From Flavobacteriales bacterium (GTDB lineage: Bacteria > Bacteroidota > Bacteroidia > Flavobacteriales_D > Crocinitomicaceae): 64,000 bases of DNA. Location: positions 1-64,000 of the forward strand of contig CANFRV010000004.1 of NCBI GenBank assembly GCA_947449575.1, read 5' to 3'. Position numbers and translations under genes: made by a program. This document shows positions 45,862-54,977 of this stretch, one piece after another. Under the pieces are notes generated by a model. The model worked only from the letters and a program-made list of their open reading frames with translations, searched no databases and was not told where the DNA came from. Numbering within the stretch: the stretch's first letter is position 1; the number at the start of each line of letters is the position of its first letter.

Positions 45862-47141
45862 TTTCTTAACGCATTTAATCGAACAGTGATGGCATTTTTG
45901 TGAGCGTCTAAACCCTCTGCTTCCGCCATTATTTTAACAGTTTTACCAATATTAACAATTCCAATTTCTGATATTTTTTGAAAAGTAATTTTCTTAACAA
46001 ATGAATCCACTGAAACACCTGAATATTGCTTCGCAAAGCCGTTCGTCGGAAGCGTATGATTTGTACCAGAGGCATAATCTCCAGCACTTTCAGGAGTATA
46101 TTGACCTATAAAAACAGAACCAGCATTTACAATAGAAGGGATTATTTCAGTATTAACACTTGTATTTAAAATAAGATGTTCAGGAGCGTATATATTGATA
46201 ATGGAAGGAATAGACTCCTTCTTAGTCAAGATTGCAATTGAATTGACTAGCGCCGATTTTGTTATATTCCCCCTTGATAAATTGACCAATTGTTTACCTA
46301 TTTGTACTTGAACCTCTTCAATCTTAGCTTCTTGCGTAGACACTAGAATAACTTGGCTATCAATACCATGCTCAGCTTGCGATAGTAAATCAGCTGCAAC
46401 AAACTCAGCATTCGCAAATTCATCGCAAACCACCATTACCTCACTTGGTCCAGCAGGCATATCAATTGAAACATTCAAACGTTGTGCGTATTGTTTAGCA
46501 GCCGTTACATATTGATTACCAGGCCCGAAAATCTTATAAACCTTCTTAATTGATTCAGTTCCATAGGTCATTGCCGCAATTGCCTGCGCTCCACCCACTT
46601 TAAATATTTTAGTTATCCCAACGAGATTTGCAGCATATAAAATCGCAGCATTCACTTCCCCATTTTTGTCAGGAGGCGTGCATAAGATTACTTCTTTGCA
46701 TCCTGCAATCTTTGCAGGTATACCCAACATGAGCACAGTTGAAAATAGAGGAGCTGTCCCTCCTGGAATATATAAACCAACTTTTTCAATACCTACAGAT
46801 TTTCTCCAACAAGTAACACCTTCCATTGTTTCAACTTCGACAACTTTTTCTTTTTGTGTCGAGTGAAATTTTTCAATATTTACTGCTGCCAGATTAATAG
46901 CCTGTTTTAGCTCAGATGGCACTTTTGTTTCAACCTCGATCATTTCTTCCTTGCTCACTTCCAAAGAAGAAAGTGAAATAGCATCATATTTCAATGTCAA
47001 TGCTTTTAAAGCATCGTCACCATCCTTTTTAACGTTTTCAAATACTTCCGCAATTAAAGAATCCAAATCAATGGATTCGATCTCCTTCCTTCGCAAAATA
47101 ACTTCAAGTTCAATTTCTGAAGGATATTTATATAATTTCAT
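45858..47141 (-). CDS. hisD: Histidinol dehydrogenase HisD
   Basis: A 427-residue zinc enzyme oxidising histidinol to histidine in two NAD-linked steps. Motifs include VGLYIPGGTAPLFSTVLML, GPGNQYVTAAKQYAQ, DMPAGPSEVMV, LLSQAEHGIDSQVIL (zinc Gln/His), and SAGDYASGTNHTLPT with the catalytic and metal His. It overlaps hisC by four bases. Confidence 0.97.
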   Translation of the reverse strand: MKLYKYPSEIELEVILRRKEIESIDLDSLIAEVFENVKKDGDDALKALTLKYDAISLSSLEVSKEEMIEVETKVPSELKQAINLAAVNIEKFHSTQKEKVVEVETMEGVTCWRKSVGIEKVGLYIPGGTAPLFSTVLMLGIPAKIAGCKEVILCTPPDKNGEVNAAILYAANLVGITKIFKVGGAQAIAAMTYGTESIKKVYKIFGPGNQYVTAAKQYAQRLNVSIDMPAGPSEVMVVCDEFANAEFVAADLLSQAEHGIDSQVILVSTQEAKIEEVQVQIGKQLVNLSRGNITKSALVNSIAILTKKESIPSIINIYAPEHLILNTSVNTEIIPSIVNAGSVFIGQYTPESAGDYASGTNHTLPTNGFAKQYSGVSVDSFVKKITFQKISEIGIVNIGKTVKIMAEAEGLDAHKNAITVRLNALRK

Positions 47142-47168
47142 ATGTATTTTATTGTTTTGATATAAAAA

Positions 47169-48026
47169 TTAATTTACCATCTTCTCAATCGGCACCACAA
47201 GAATACCTTCAGCTCCCGCTTCTTTTAAAGCATCAATGGTATCCCAAAATTGTTCTTCACCAATTACAGAATGAACAGAACTCCAACCTGAAACAGCAAG
47301 TGGCAGTATGGTTGGGCTTCTCATCCCCGGAAGAATTTCTGTGATTTCTTTTAACCGATCATTAGGCGCATTTAAAAGAATATATTTAGAATTCTTAGAT
47401 GCTAAAACAGCCTTTATCCTAAAAACCAATTTATCCAGAATACCTTTTTTTATTGTAGATAAATTTGAATTACAAACTAATACAGCTTGCGAACGTAAAA
47501 TAACTTCCAACTCCTTTAAACCATTCATAAACAAAGTGTTTCCTGAAGATACAATATCACAAATCCCATCCGCTAAACCAATATTTGGAGCTATTTCAAC
47601 CGAACCAGAAATAGTGTGAATATCAGCGTTTACATTACTTTCATCTAAATATTTCTGCAGCGTAACGGGATAAGAAGTAGCGATTTTTTTACCTTCGAAA
47701 TCTTTTACACAAAGTATCTCTGAAGATTTAGGTACTGCCAAACTCACTTTACATTTAGAAAAACCAAGAGGTAGAAGTGAGGTAATATCACCCCCTTTTT
47801 CAATTAATAGATTTTCACCAACAATGGCTAAATCTACCACTCCATCAATTATATACTGAGGAATATCACTGTTTCGCAAGAATAAGATTTCCAATGGGAA
47901 ATTTGACACTTCTGACTTTAAAGCTCCATTACTCGTTTCAATCTTTAATCCACAATCTCGCAATAATTGAAGTGAATCATCTAATAATCTCCCTGATTTC
48001 TGAATTGCAATCGTTAATTTATTCAT
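47169..48026 (-). CDS. hisG: ATP phosphoribosyltransferase HisG, long form
   Basis: A 285-residue long-form HisG with its own C-terminal regulatory ACT-like domain (about 210-285, GWSSVHSVIGEEQFWDTI), so it needs no HisZ. The start is ATG 48024-48026 (MNKLTIAIQKSGRL); an upstream in-frame TTG lies in the terminator tail and is rejected. Catalytic parts include LDDSLQLLRDCG, VDLAIVGENLL, KIATSYPVT and the PRPP loop ISGSVEIAPNIGLADGICDIV. It catalyses the first, feedback-regulated step. It is preceded by a leader peptide and terminator (attenuator). Confidence 0.96.
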   Translation of the reverse strand: MNKLTIAIQKSGRLLDDSLQLLRDCGLKIETSNGALKSEVSNFPLEILFLRNSDIPQYIIDGVVDLAIVGENLLIEKGGDITSLLPLGFSKCKVSLAVPKSSEILCVKDFEGKKIATSYPVTLQKYLDESNVNADIHTISGSVEIAPNIGLADGICDIVSSGNTLFMNGLKELEVILRSQAVLVCNSNLSTIKKGILDKLVFRIKAVLASKNSKYILLNAPNDRLKEITEILPGMRSPTILPLAVSGWSSVHSVIGEEQFWDTIDALKEAGAEGILVVPIEKMVN

Positions 48027-48063
48027 AATATAAAATTTAAAACTTAGCAATTCAGAAGGGCAC

Positions 48064-48095
48064 AAAAAAACCCACTTGGATTGCCAAGCGGGTTT
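48064..48095 (-). terminator. Attenuator terminator ahead of hisG
   Basis: On the minus strand AAACCCGCTTGG and CCAAGTGGGTTT form a 12-base stem (one G-T pair) with a CAAT loop, then a run of T. It lies between the His-rich leader and hisG. Its first arm contains CGCTTG (48090-48085), which can pair instead with CAAGCG in the leader peptide codons (48139-48134), giving an antiterminator. Confidence 0.88.
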
Positions 48096-48127
48096 GAAAA
48101 AATATGTATGATCATCGCATACTCATT

Positions 48128-48175
48128 TCATAACGCTTGAAGGCGAATAAAATGATGATGTAATTGTTGTTTCAT
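48128..48175 (-). CDS. hisL: His operon leader peptide
   Basis: A 15-residue open frame, MKQQLHHHFIRLQAL, with three consecutive His codons (CAT CAT CAT). It is ten or so bases from the likely transcript start and upstream of a terminator and hisG. If ribosomes stall at the His codons, the downstream CAAGCG codons stay free and can pair with the first terminator arm, so the operon is read. If the ribosome reaches the stop it covers CAAGCG and the terminator forms. This is the standard logic of histidine attenuation. The mechanism here is inferred, but all the parts are visible. Confidence 0.85.
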   Translation of the reverse strand: MKQQLHHHFIRLQAL

Positions 48176-48191
48176 TTTTAAAATCATAATG

Positions 48192-48199
48192 CAAATGTA
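48192..48199 (-). promoter_or_regulatory. -7 promoter box of the his operon
   Basis: TACATTTG on the minus strand, 16 bases ahead of the leader ATG. The -33 region is only T-rich. Confidence 0.55.
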
Positions 48200-48373
48200 C
48201 ACTATTTTTTAATGTTAAAAAAAATATCTGCTTAAATTCAAAAAATAAATTATTTTATTTACTGAATTAAATCATTTATTAACAGTATTTTAAAATAAAA
48301 TATACAATAATAAAACTAGGACAATTTATATAAAGAAGACAAAATAAGGTGCGTGAATTTCCTGGAAAAAGTT

Positions 48374-49345
48374 TTATTTTTTTAATAATTGAGCAAAATC
48401 TTTCGCGAAATAAGTTAAGATTCCATCTGCTCCTGCCCTTCTAATACTTAATAACATTTCTGACATCGTAGCTTCGTAATTTAACCATCCATTTTGTGAT
48501 GCGGCATAAACCATAGCACATTCACCGCTAACATTGTAAGCCGTAATAGGAATATTAAAATTCTCTTTTAACATGTGAATAATATCTAAATAACACAAAG
48601 CAGGTTTCACCATTAAAAAATCTGCCCCTTCATTGAAATCTAATTCAGCTTCCAATAAGGCCTCTCTTTTATTAGCAGGATTCATCTGATATGTTTTCTT
48701 ATCTCCAGATTTAGGTGCAGAATTTAAAGCATCTCTAAAAGGTCCATAAAAGGCACTTGCATATTTCACAGTATACGACATAATACTAACATCAGTATAT
48801 CCATTTTTATCTAATTCATTTCTAATAAAGCCTACTCTACCATCCATCATATCTGAAGGTCCTATAATATCTACTCCTGCTTGAGCTTGAGCGACTGCCA
48901 TTTTCGCAAGAATAGGTAAAGTTTCATCGTTCAATATTTTCCCATTTTGCACTAAACCATCATGACCATCGGAAGAATATGGGTCCATCGCCACATCACT
49001 CATGATGACAATATCAGGAAATGTTTCTTTTAATTTTCGGATTGCATGCAAATAAAAATTCTCTTCCGCATAACTGTAAGTAGCAGTAATATCTTTTAAA
49101 TGTTCTGATACGGCTGGGAATATGTCAAACGTTTTGACTCCTAAATTTAAACATTGCTCAATTTCAGGAAGTAACAAATCTAAAGACCATCGATAATTAT
49201 TGGGAAGTGATTTAATTTCCGTCTTGATACCTCGTCCATCCTCTAAAAAGATTGGGTAAATTAAGTTTTCAGCGCCTAATTTTGTTTCTTCAACCATAGC
49301 ACGTATTGCAATGCTTTTTCTATTTCTTCGAGGACGATTGTACAT
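48374..49345 (-). CDS. hemB: Porphobilinogen synthase (ALA dehydratase)
   Basis: A 323-residue TIM barrel that condenses two 5-aminolevulinate molecules in tetrapyrrole synthesis. It shows SYTVKYASAFYGPFRDALNSAP and FLMVKPALCYLDII, which hold the two catalytic Lys. The metal segment reads MSDVAMDPYSSDGHDGL, with Asp where the zinc-type enzymes have Cys. It should therefore be of the magnesium-dependent type. The gene is monocistronic and divergent from the following lipoprotein gene. Confidence 0.95.
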   Translation of the reverse strand: MYNRPRRNRKSIAIRAMVEETKLGAENLIYPIFLEDGRGIKTEIKSLPNNYRWSLDLLLPEIEQCLNLGVKTFDIFPAVSEHLKDITATYSYAEENFYLHAIRKLKETFPDIVIMSDVAMDPYSSDGHDGLVQNGKILNDETLPILAKMAVAQAQAGVDIIGPSDMMDGRVGFIRNELDKNGYTDVSIMSYTVKYASAFYGPFRDALNSAPKSGDKKTYQMNPANKREALLEAELDFNEGADFLMVKPALCYLDIIHMLKENFNIPITAYNVSGECAMVYAASQNGWLNYEATMSEMLLSIRRAGADGILTYFAKDFAQLLKK

Positions 49346-49573
49346 TTTTGCTTTTATTTAGCGTAAAATTAGTGATTGATATGCAAAAATCCTACATTAC
49401 AACAAATTCCATAAGGCTTAATCCTTAAACTCAAATGGACTAATTTAATTATTCAAACAGCATAAGATTGATGATAAACAATTGTTTGTGTGAAAATTTT
49501 CCCCTTTATATTAGTTATTGAGGTTTATTTTTTATTAATTTAGCAAGTTGAAAGAGAATAATTATACGTACTT

Positions 49574-50461
49574 ATGAAAATTAATTTAAAAAATATTTCG
49601 TCTCTGTTTATAGCAGGTTTAATGCTTCTTTCTTGTGGTACTTCATCCGATGAAAAAGATAAAATTAATAGTGAGCTTTTAGACCCAACAAATTCATTGA
49701 ATACAGATTTTGACGGTAAGATTTTTAGTATTCCATCTCCTATTCAAATGGCACTTTTATTAAAGGAAACGAATGTTCCTTTTAATATAGAGTTATTGAA
49801 TGACACAAAAAACGTTGAAAAATACACAACTGAATATAAACAAGCTTTAAATCTAGGGATTTATGGTGCGGATTTAGGATATGCTAGCATAAACGAAGAA
49901 AACAGTGCTTCGTTAAGCTGTCTTTCTGTCGTTGAAACCTTGACCGATAAATTAGGATTGAGTGGTGTTTTTAATAAAAGTTTCATCGCTCGATATGAGA
50001 AAAATAAGACGCATAAAGATTCCTTGCTAATGATTGTCTCAGAAGCGTTCAGAAATGGTGATGACTATCTGAAAAATGAGAAAAGGAAAAACACGTCTGC
50101 TTTAATACTTACTGGCGGGTGGATTGAATCAATGTATTATGCATGTGCTTTGAATAAAGCAGCCCCAAATAAAAAAATAGTACAACGAATTGGAGAACAA
50201 AAACAGACAATGTCAACGATTATTGAAATATTGGTAGAAAATAATGAAAAAGGTGTAAACAATCAATTAATCAAAGAATTGCAGAATCTAAAAGTTTCAT
50301 TTGACTTGATAAAGATTGATTATAAATTTGTTCAGCCAAAAACGGATGAAGCTAGAAAATTAACAACATTGCAACACACATCAAGTGTTATTGTTGATGC
50401 TAAAGTGATAGAAGAATTAGCAACAAAAGTTATTTCAATAAGAGAATCGATCATTAATTAA
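49574..50461 (+). CDS. Conserved hypothetical lipoprotein
   Basis: A 295-residue lipoprotein with the signal FIAGLMLLSCG. The mature part is helical: SPIQMALLLKETNVPFN, LGIYGADLGYASINEENSASLSCL, and a WIESMYYACALN segment. I know the type from other Bacteroidota but not its function. It is the first gene of a three-gene unit with a small secreted protein eight bases on and the big ABC transporter after that. A role with the transporter in the envelope is inference. Confidence 0.7.
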   Translation: MKINLKNISSLFIAGLMLLSCGTSSDEKDKINSELLDPTNSLNTDFDGKIFSIPSPIQMALLLKETNVPFNIELLNDTKNVEKYTTEYKQALNLGIYGADLGYASINEENSASLSCLSVVETLTDKLGLSGVFNKSFIARYEKNKTHKDSLLMIVSEAFRNGDDYLKNEKRKNTSALILTGGWIESMYYACALNKAAPNKKIVQRIGEQKQTMSTIIEILVENNEKGVNNQLIKELQNLKVSFDLIKIDYKFVQPKTDEARKLTTLQHTSSVIVDAKVIEELATKVISIRESIIN

Positions 50462-50469
50462 TAGCAATT

Positions 50470-50889
50470 ATGAATAGGATATATACAATATTTTTGGCTA
50501 GTTTCATCTCATTAGGTGCTTTTTCTCAAGATTGTGAAGGAATAGTAAGGGCTTGTAAAGCAAATTTAAATAAGGGAAACGCCCAATTTATTTCAGATGG
50601 GCAAGTTTATACGGCATTTTTAGATAGAGAAAAGGCTGAATTTAAAACAACTTTTTTTGGAGGTTCTTTGTATAGAATAGCTACAAGTGCTGGGACAGCT
50701 GATGATTACGTCATTTTTACTGTAAAAGATTTATTAGGGAACGTCATTTTTACTAATAAAAATTACAAAAATTCACCTTACTGGGATTTCAAAGTACCTA
50801 ATACAGTGCCCGTTATCATTGAAACTGAGTTAGATGTTGATAAAAAAATTACAGGTTGTGCGGTAATGCTTATTGGATTTAGACAATAA
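50470..50889 (+). CDS. Small secreted protein of the ABC operon
   Basis: A 139-residue exported protein with a signal peptide (MNRIYTIFLASFISLGAFSQ). It is beta-rich with EFKTTFFGGSLYRIATSAGTA and IFTVKDLLGNVIFTNKN, followed by PYWDFKVPN and CAVMLIGFRQ. I recognise no family, though it resembles a small beta-sandwich. It lies between the lipoprotein and transporter genes, 8 and 42 bases from its neighbours, and probably works with them. Confidence 0.65.
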   Translation: MNRIYTIFLASFISLGAFSQDCEGIVRACKANLNKGNAQFISDGQVYTAFLDREKAEFKTTFFGGSLYRIATSAGTADDYVIFTVKDLLGNVIFTNKNYKNSPYWDFKVPNTVPVIIETELDVDKKITGCAVMLIGFRQ

Positions 50890-50931
50890 AAATTACGCCA
50901 GCTGGTTACATAAAATAACAACGGCTATTGA

Positions 50932-53900
50932 ATGAGTGAACGGATTTTAAGAGCGCTGATGCAGCTTTTTGCGATAATAGCGAAAGATGATCTTCTTCCT
51001 GAATCATTTTATTCCGATGAGAATACTAGTTTTACAAGAACAAATTTCGGTGAAGATTCTGCTGTCGTAGAATCTTTTTTACGTTCTGAACTCAATGCTT
51101 CTTTAGTTAAGAAATACCTTGATCTTTTTGAAGAGTTTATTCAAATTCATCACGGTGAAAGTAGTAAAAAGGACGGTGTAAAGAAAAGAACTTCCGTCAA
51201 TTCAGTGAAAGTACTTCGTATTTGTGCCCAAATAAATGAGGAGCTAACGCAACGTCAAAAATTTATTGTACTTATTCGTTTGTTTGAGTTTATCAATTCT
51301 ACGGACCGAGTTAGTGAACAAGAACTCGTATTTGTTGCTACTGTTTCTGAGATGTTTAATATTTCCCAGGAGGAGTTTAGTCTGTTAAAAGTATTTCTAG
51401 AAAGCTCGAGCGCAACAATAATCGACGAAACGGATATATTATATATTTCACCAACTAATGAAAATTTAGAAATTTCTAAAAGCTTTATTTTAGAAGGTCT
51501 TGACAGCGAAATTAGAGTTCTAAGAATAAAAAGTATTAATACTCTTTTCTATCGCTATTTTGGGACAGATGAATTAACGATGAATGGGCAAACGGTTCAA
51601 AATCGTACCCACATATTAAATCAAGGTTCCACCATTAAAACTTCAAAAAGCCAGCCTGTTTATTATAGCGATATTATTTCTAAATTTTTAAAAGATGGGT
51701 TAGATGAAAAGATAACATTTAAAGTAACGGATTTAAATTACAAATTCTCTCGAAACACTACAGCAATTCACAACGTTAATTTCATCGTTGAATCTGGCCA
51801 ATTATTTGGTGTTATGGGAGGGTCAGGAACTGGTAAATCTACTTTTCTAAATATCTTAAACGGCAATTACACTCCAACAAGTGGTTCTGTCACCATTAAT
51901 ACCATTAACATTCACACTCAAAAACAATTAATTGAAGGTGTTATTGGGTATATTAGTCAAGATGATTTATTGATTGAAGAATTGTCTGTCTATCAAAACT
52001 TATTTTTCAACACAAAACTCTGCTTCAACAACTTAAACGATAGAGCGATTCACAAAAAAGTAATGTCTTTATTATCAATTATTGGTTTAATTGATGTTAA
52101 AGACTTAATTGTGGGAAATCCTTTGGATCAAAAAATATCTGGCGGTCAACGAAAAAGATTAAATATTGCACTTGAATTAATTAGAGAACCTTCTGTCTTA
52201 TTTGTCGATGAACCAACTTCTGGATTATCTTCAAGGGATTCTGAAAATATTATTGATTTGTTGAAGGAGTTAACCTTCAAAGGTAAGTTGGTATTTGTTG
52301 TCATTCATCAACCTTCTTCTGAGATTTTTAAAATGTTTGATCGATTGTTAATTTTAGACAAAGGTGGGTATCCTATTTTTGACGGAAATCCAATAGATGC
52401 CGTTGTCTATTTTAAAACCCATATTCATCATGTAAATGCTGAAGAACGAGAATGTTATGCTTGTGGAAATGTTAATCCTGAACAAATATTTAATGTAATA
52501 GAATCAAAAGTTGTAGATGAATACGGGAATTTAACAACGCTTAGAAAAACGACTCCTCAAGAATGGAATGAATTATTTCTGCTGCATAAACCGTTGATGG
52601 ATATTCAAGAACAAGCTTCAGTTTTATCTACAAGTTCAAAAAGACCTAATAAATTCGCACAATTCAAAGTATTCTTTCAACGAGATATACTGAGTAAGAT
52701 TACCAATAAACAATATTTATTAATCAATTTACTGGAAGCTCCATTATTAGCATTATTGTTAGCTTTTTTCGTTAAATATCTAAATACTTCAAGTACAAAA
52801 GGATATTCTTTTTTTGAAAATGTTAATATTCCTCAATATATTTTCATCGCGGTAATTGTCGCGCTATTTCTGGGACTTACCGTAGCGGCAGAAGAAATTC
52901 ATAAAGACAAGAAAATACTTAAGCGAGAAAGTTTTCTAAATCTTTCTAGAAGTAGTTATTTACTGTCCAAAGTTTCTATTTTATTTATTATTTCAGCTAT
53001 TCAAACTTTTACTTTTGTAGTAATTGGAAATTACATTCTAGAGATTAGAGGAATGTGGGTTGAATACTGGATTGTATTGTTTTCAATATCTTGTCTTTCC
53101 AATATTGTAGGGTTGAATATTTCGAGCACTTTCAATTCTGCAAAGGTTATTTACATTTCAATTCCTTTAATCATTATTCCTCAATTACTTTTTAGTGGAG
53201 TAATCGTGAAATTTGACAAATTAAATCCAGTACTATCTAGTTCAAATGAAGTTCCTTGGTTGGGGAATATTATGTCTACAAGATGGGCCTATGAATCTAT
53301 GGTTGTAGCTCAATCAATTGACAATAAATTAGATAAATATTTTTTTAAACTGAACGAGAAGAAAAGTAACGCTGCTTGGAAGAGAGATTATTGGATTCCT
53401 GAAATGAATAACCAAATTCAAAAACTGAACAAACCTGGCATTTCAATACTTCAATTTGATGACACTAAAGAACTGTTAATAAATGAAATAACAAAAGAGG
53501 AAAAAAATTGGACGAACTTAAAATGCAAGAATTGTTTAAATGATTTAAAAAGTCTAAAGCTTGCATCAGATAAAACAGTACTTACAAAAGATTTAAATTC
53601 ATTTTTGTTCATTCTAAAGAAACAATACATCTTGACTAAAAATAAAATAACAGATGATATTGAAAACTTAATCAATAAGCTTGGTGATAAAAAATACCAA
53701 GAGTTGACTGCAAAATATCAAAATGAAAGTTTAAAGGACCTTGTCACAAACAGGAGAGAAATTGACAAGATAATAAACATAGATAATGAATTAGTTCAAA
53801 AAGATAATCCTATTTATCACGACCCACTAGATACTCGATTTTTAGACGCTCATTTCTATGCGCCAAATAAGTATATTTTGGGAATAAAAGTATCTACTTT

Positions 53901-54024
53901 TTGGTCTAACATTGTTGTATTATGGGGCATGAGTATTCTTTTTGGAATATTTTTGTACTTTGACTTTTTTACATTAATTATCAATAAAATATCTTTTCTT
54001 CAACGAAAAAAATCTGACAAATAA
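50932..54024 (+). CDS. ABCG-type transporter with N-terminal TerB-like domain
   Basis: A 1030-residue fused protein. Residues about 1-160 are a helical TerB-like region (LRALMQLFAIIAKDDLLPE, VLRICAQINEELTQRQK, RLFEFINSTDRVSEQELVF). After a linker comes the ABC ATPase (about 265-500) with Walker A GGSGTGKSTFLN near 295, signature ISGGQRKRLNIALEL near 402 and Walker B LFVDEPTSGLSSRDS near 422. An ABC-2 type permease follows (from about 600), whose last two helices are split by a 190-residue soluble loop (about 790-985) containing a CKNC pair. The order ATPase-then-membrane is that of ABCG exporters. The substrate is unknown. A terminator follows. Confidence 0.85.
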   Translation: MSERILRALMQLFAIIAKDDLLPESFYSDENTSFTRTNFGEDSAVVESFLRSELNASLVKKYLDLFEEFIQIHHGESSKKDGVKKRTSVNSVKVLRICAQINEELTQRQKFIVLIRLFEFINSTDRVSEQELVFVATVSEMFNISQEEFSLLKVFLESSSATIIDETDILYISPTNENLEISKSFILEGLDSEIRVLRIKSINTLFYRYFGTDELTMNGQTVQNRTHILNQGSTIKTSKSQPVYYSDIISKFLKDGLDEKITFKVTDLNYKFSRNTTAIHNVNFIVESGQLFGVMGGSGTGKSTFLNILNGNYTPTSGSVTINTINIHTQKQLIEGVIGYISQDDLLIEELSVYQNLFFNTKLCFNNLNDRAIHKKVMSLLSIIGLIDVKDLIVGNPLDQKISGGQRKRLNIALELIREPSVLFVDEPTSGLSSRDSENIIDLLKELTFKGKLVFVVIHQPSSEIFKMFDRLLILDKGGYPIFDGNPIDAVVYFKTHIHHVNAEERECYACGNVNPEQIFNVIESKVVDEYGNLTTLRKTTPQEWNELFLLHKPLMDIQEQASVLSTSSKRPNKFAQFKVFFQRDILSKITNKQYLLINLLEAPLLALLLAFFVKYLNTSSTKGYSFFENVNIPQYIFIAVIVALFLGLTVAAEEIHKDKKILKRESFLNLSRSSYLLSKVSILFIISAIQTFTFVVIGNYILEIRGMWVEYWIVLFSISCLSNIVGLNISSTFNSAKVIYISIPLIIIPQLLFSGVIVKFDKLNPVLSSSNEVPWLGNIMSTRWAYESMVVAQSIDNKLDKYFFKLNEKKSNAAWKRDYWIPEMNNQIQKLNKPGISILQFDDTKELLINEITKEEKNWTNLKCKNCLNDLKSLKLASDKTVLTKDLNSFLFILKKQYILTKNKITDDIENLINKLGDKKYQELTAKYQNESLKDLVTNRREIDKIINIDNELVQKDNPIYHDPLDTRFLDAHFYAPNKYILGIKVSTFWSNIVVLWGMSILFGIFLYFDFFTLIINKISFLQRKKSDK

Positions 54025-54025
54025 A

Positions 54026-54050
54026 AAAACCGTAACATAATTACGGTTTT
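54026..54050. terminator. Bidirectional terminator between ABC gene and fabG
   Basis: AAAACCGTAA, loop CATAA, TTACGGTTTT, with A and T runs on the sides, between convergent genes. Confidence 0.85.
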
Positions 54051-54078
54051 CAAGACTTTTATTATTTCTAATGTGGAT

Positions 54079-54825
54079 TTACATTAACATTCCTCCACAC
54101 ACATTTATCGTTTGCCCTGTAATATACGTAGACATATCTGAACCTAAAAAAACCGTTAAATCTGCAACATCTTTTGGTGAACCTCCTCTTTTTAAAGGAA
54201 TTGACTTTCTCCATTCTGCTACCACATTTTGATCCAACGCTGCTGTCATTTCGGTTTCAATAAAACCTGGTGCGATTGCATTACAACGAATATTTCTAGA
54301 CCCCAATTCTTGTGCTATTGACTTTGTGAAACCAATTAAACCCGCTTTAGATGCAGCGTAATTGGACTGACCTGCATTACCACTTACTCCGACAACGGAA
54401 GACATATTGATAATAGATCCCTTCTTCGCTTTTAACATCGGACGTTGCACTGCTTTTGTTAAATTAAAAGCAGATTTCAAGTTTGTATTCATGACTTCAT
54501 CCCATTGTTCTTCTGACATTCTCATCAACAATGTATCACGCGTAATACCGGCATTGTTAACTAATACGTCAATTGTTCCAAACTCTGCCACAACATCATC
54601 TACTAACTGTTGAGCTTCATCGTATTTTCCTGCATCCGATTTAAACCCTTTTGCCACTCCACCGTTCACTGAAAGCTCCACCTCTAATGCTTTTGCTTTT
54701 TCTTCAGATGACAAATAGGAGAAAGCTACAATTGCTCCTTGTTTCACACATTCTTCTGCAATTGATTTTCCAATTCCTCTAGAAGCTCCTGTAATTAATA
54801 CTACTTTATCTTGTAATAATTTCAT
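54079..54825 (-). CDS. fabG: 3-oxoacyl-ACP reductase FabG
   Basis: A 248-residue short-chain dehydrogenase. The cofactor loop is VVLITGASRGIGKSIAEECV, NNAGITRD follows, the active Ser is in IINMSSVVG, the Tyr and Lys in NYAASKAGLIGFTKS, and the IAPGFIETEM loop closes the site. The close match to FabG and the NVCGGMLM end support fatty-acid synthesis, where it reduces 3-ketoacyl-ACP with NADPH. It has a -7 box and is alone in its unit. Confidence 0.93.
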   Translation of the reverse strand: MKLLQDKVVLITGASRGIGKSIAEECVKQGAIVAFSYLSSEEKAKALEVELSVNGGVAKGFKSDAGKYDEAQQLVDDVVAEFGTIDVLVNNAGITRDTLLMRMSEEQWDEVMNTNLKSAFNLTKAVQRPMLKAKKGSIINMSSVVGVSGNAGQSNYAASKAGLIGFTKSIAQELGSRNIRCNAIAPGFIETEMTAALDQNVVAEWRKSIPLKRGGSPKDVADLTVFLGSDMSTYITGQTINVCGGMLM

Positions 54826-54847
54826 TTTTTAAATCTTTTAGTGGTTT

Positions 54848-54855
54848 CAAAGATA
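54848..54855 (-). promoter_or_regulatory. -7 promoter box of fabG
   Basis: TATCTTTG on the minus strand, 22 bases before the ATG. No clear -33 element is seen. Confidence 0.5.
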
Positions 54856-54977
54856 GTAATTCTATAAAAGAGTTGATTTCTTTTTTTGAAAAGTTAATAA
54901 CGTCAAATAGTTGAAGATAAAATATACTATTCCCTTGCATAATCTTATTTTATTTAATTTTACACAAAAAGATTATA

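Noticed and set aside
48027-48065. Longer hisG start at a TTG
   Set aside because: It lies in the T-run tail of the attenuator terminator and adds 13 residues not found in HisG; the ATG at 48026 fits the family.
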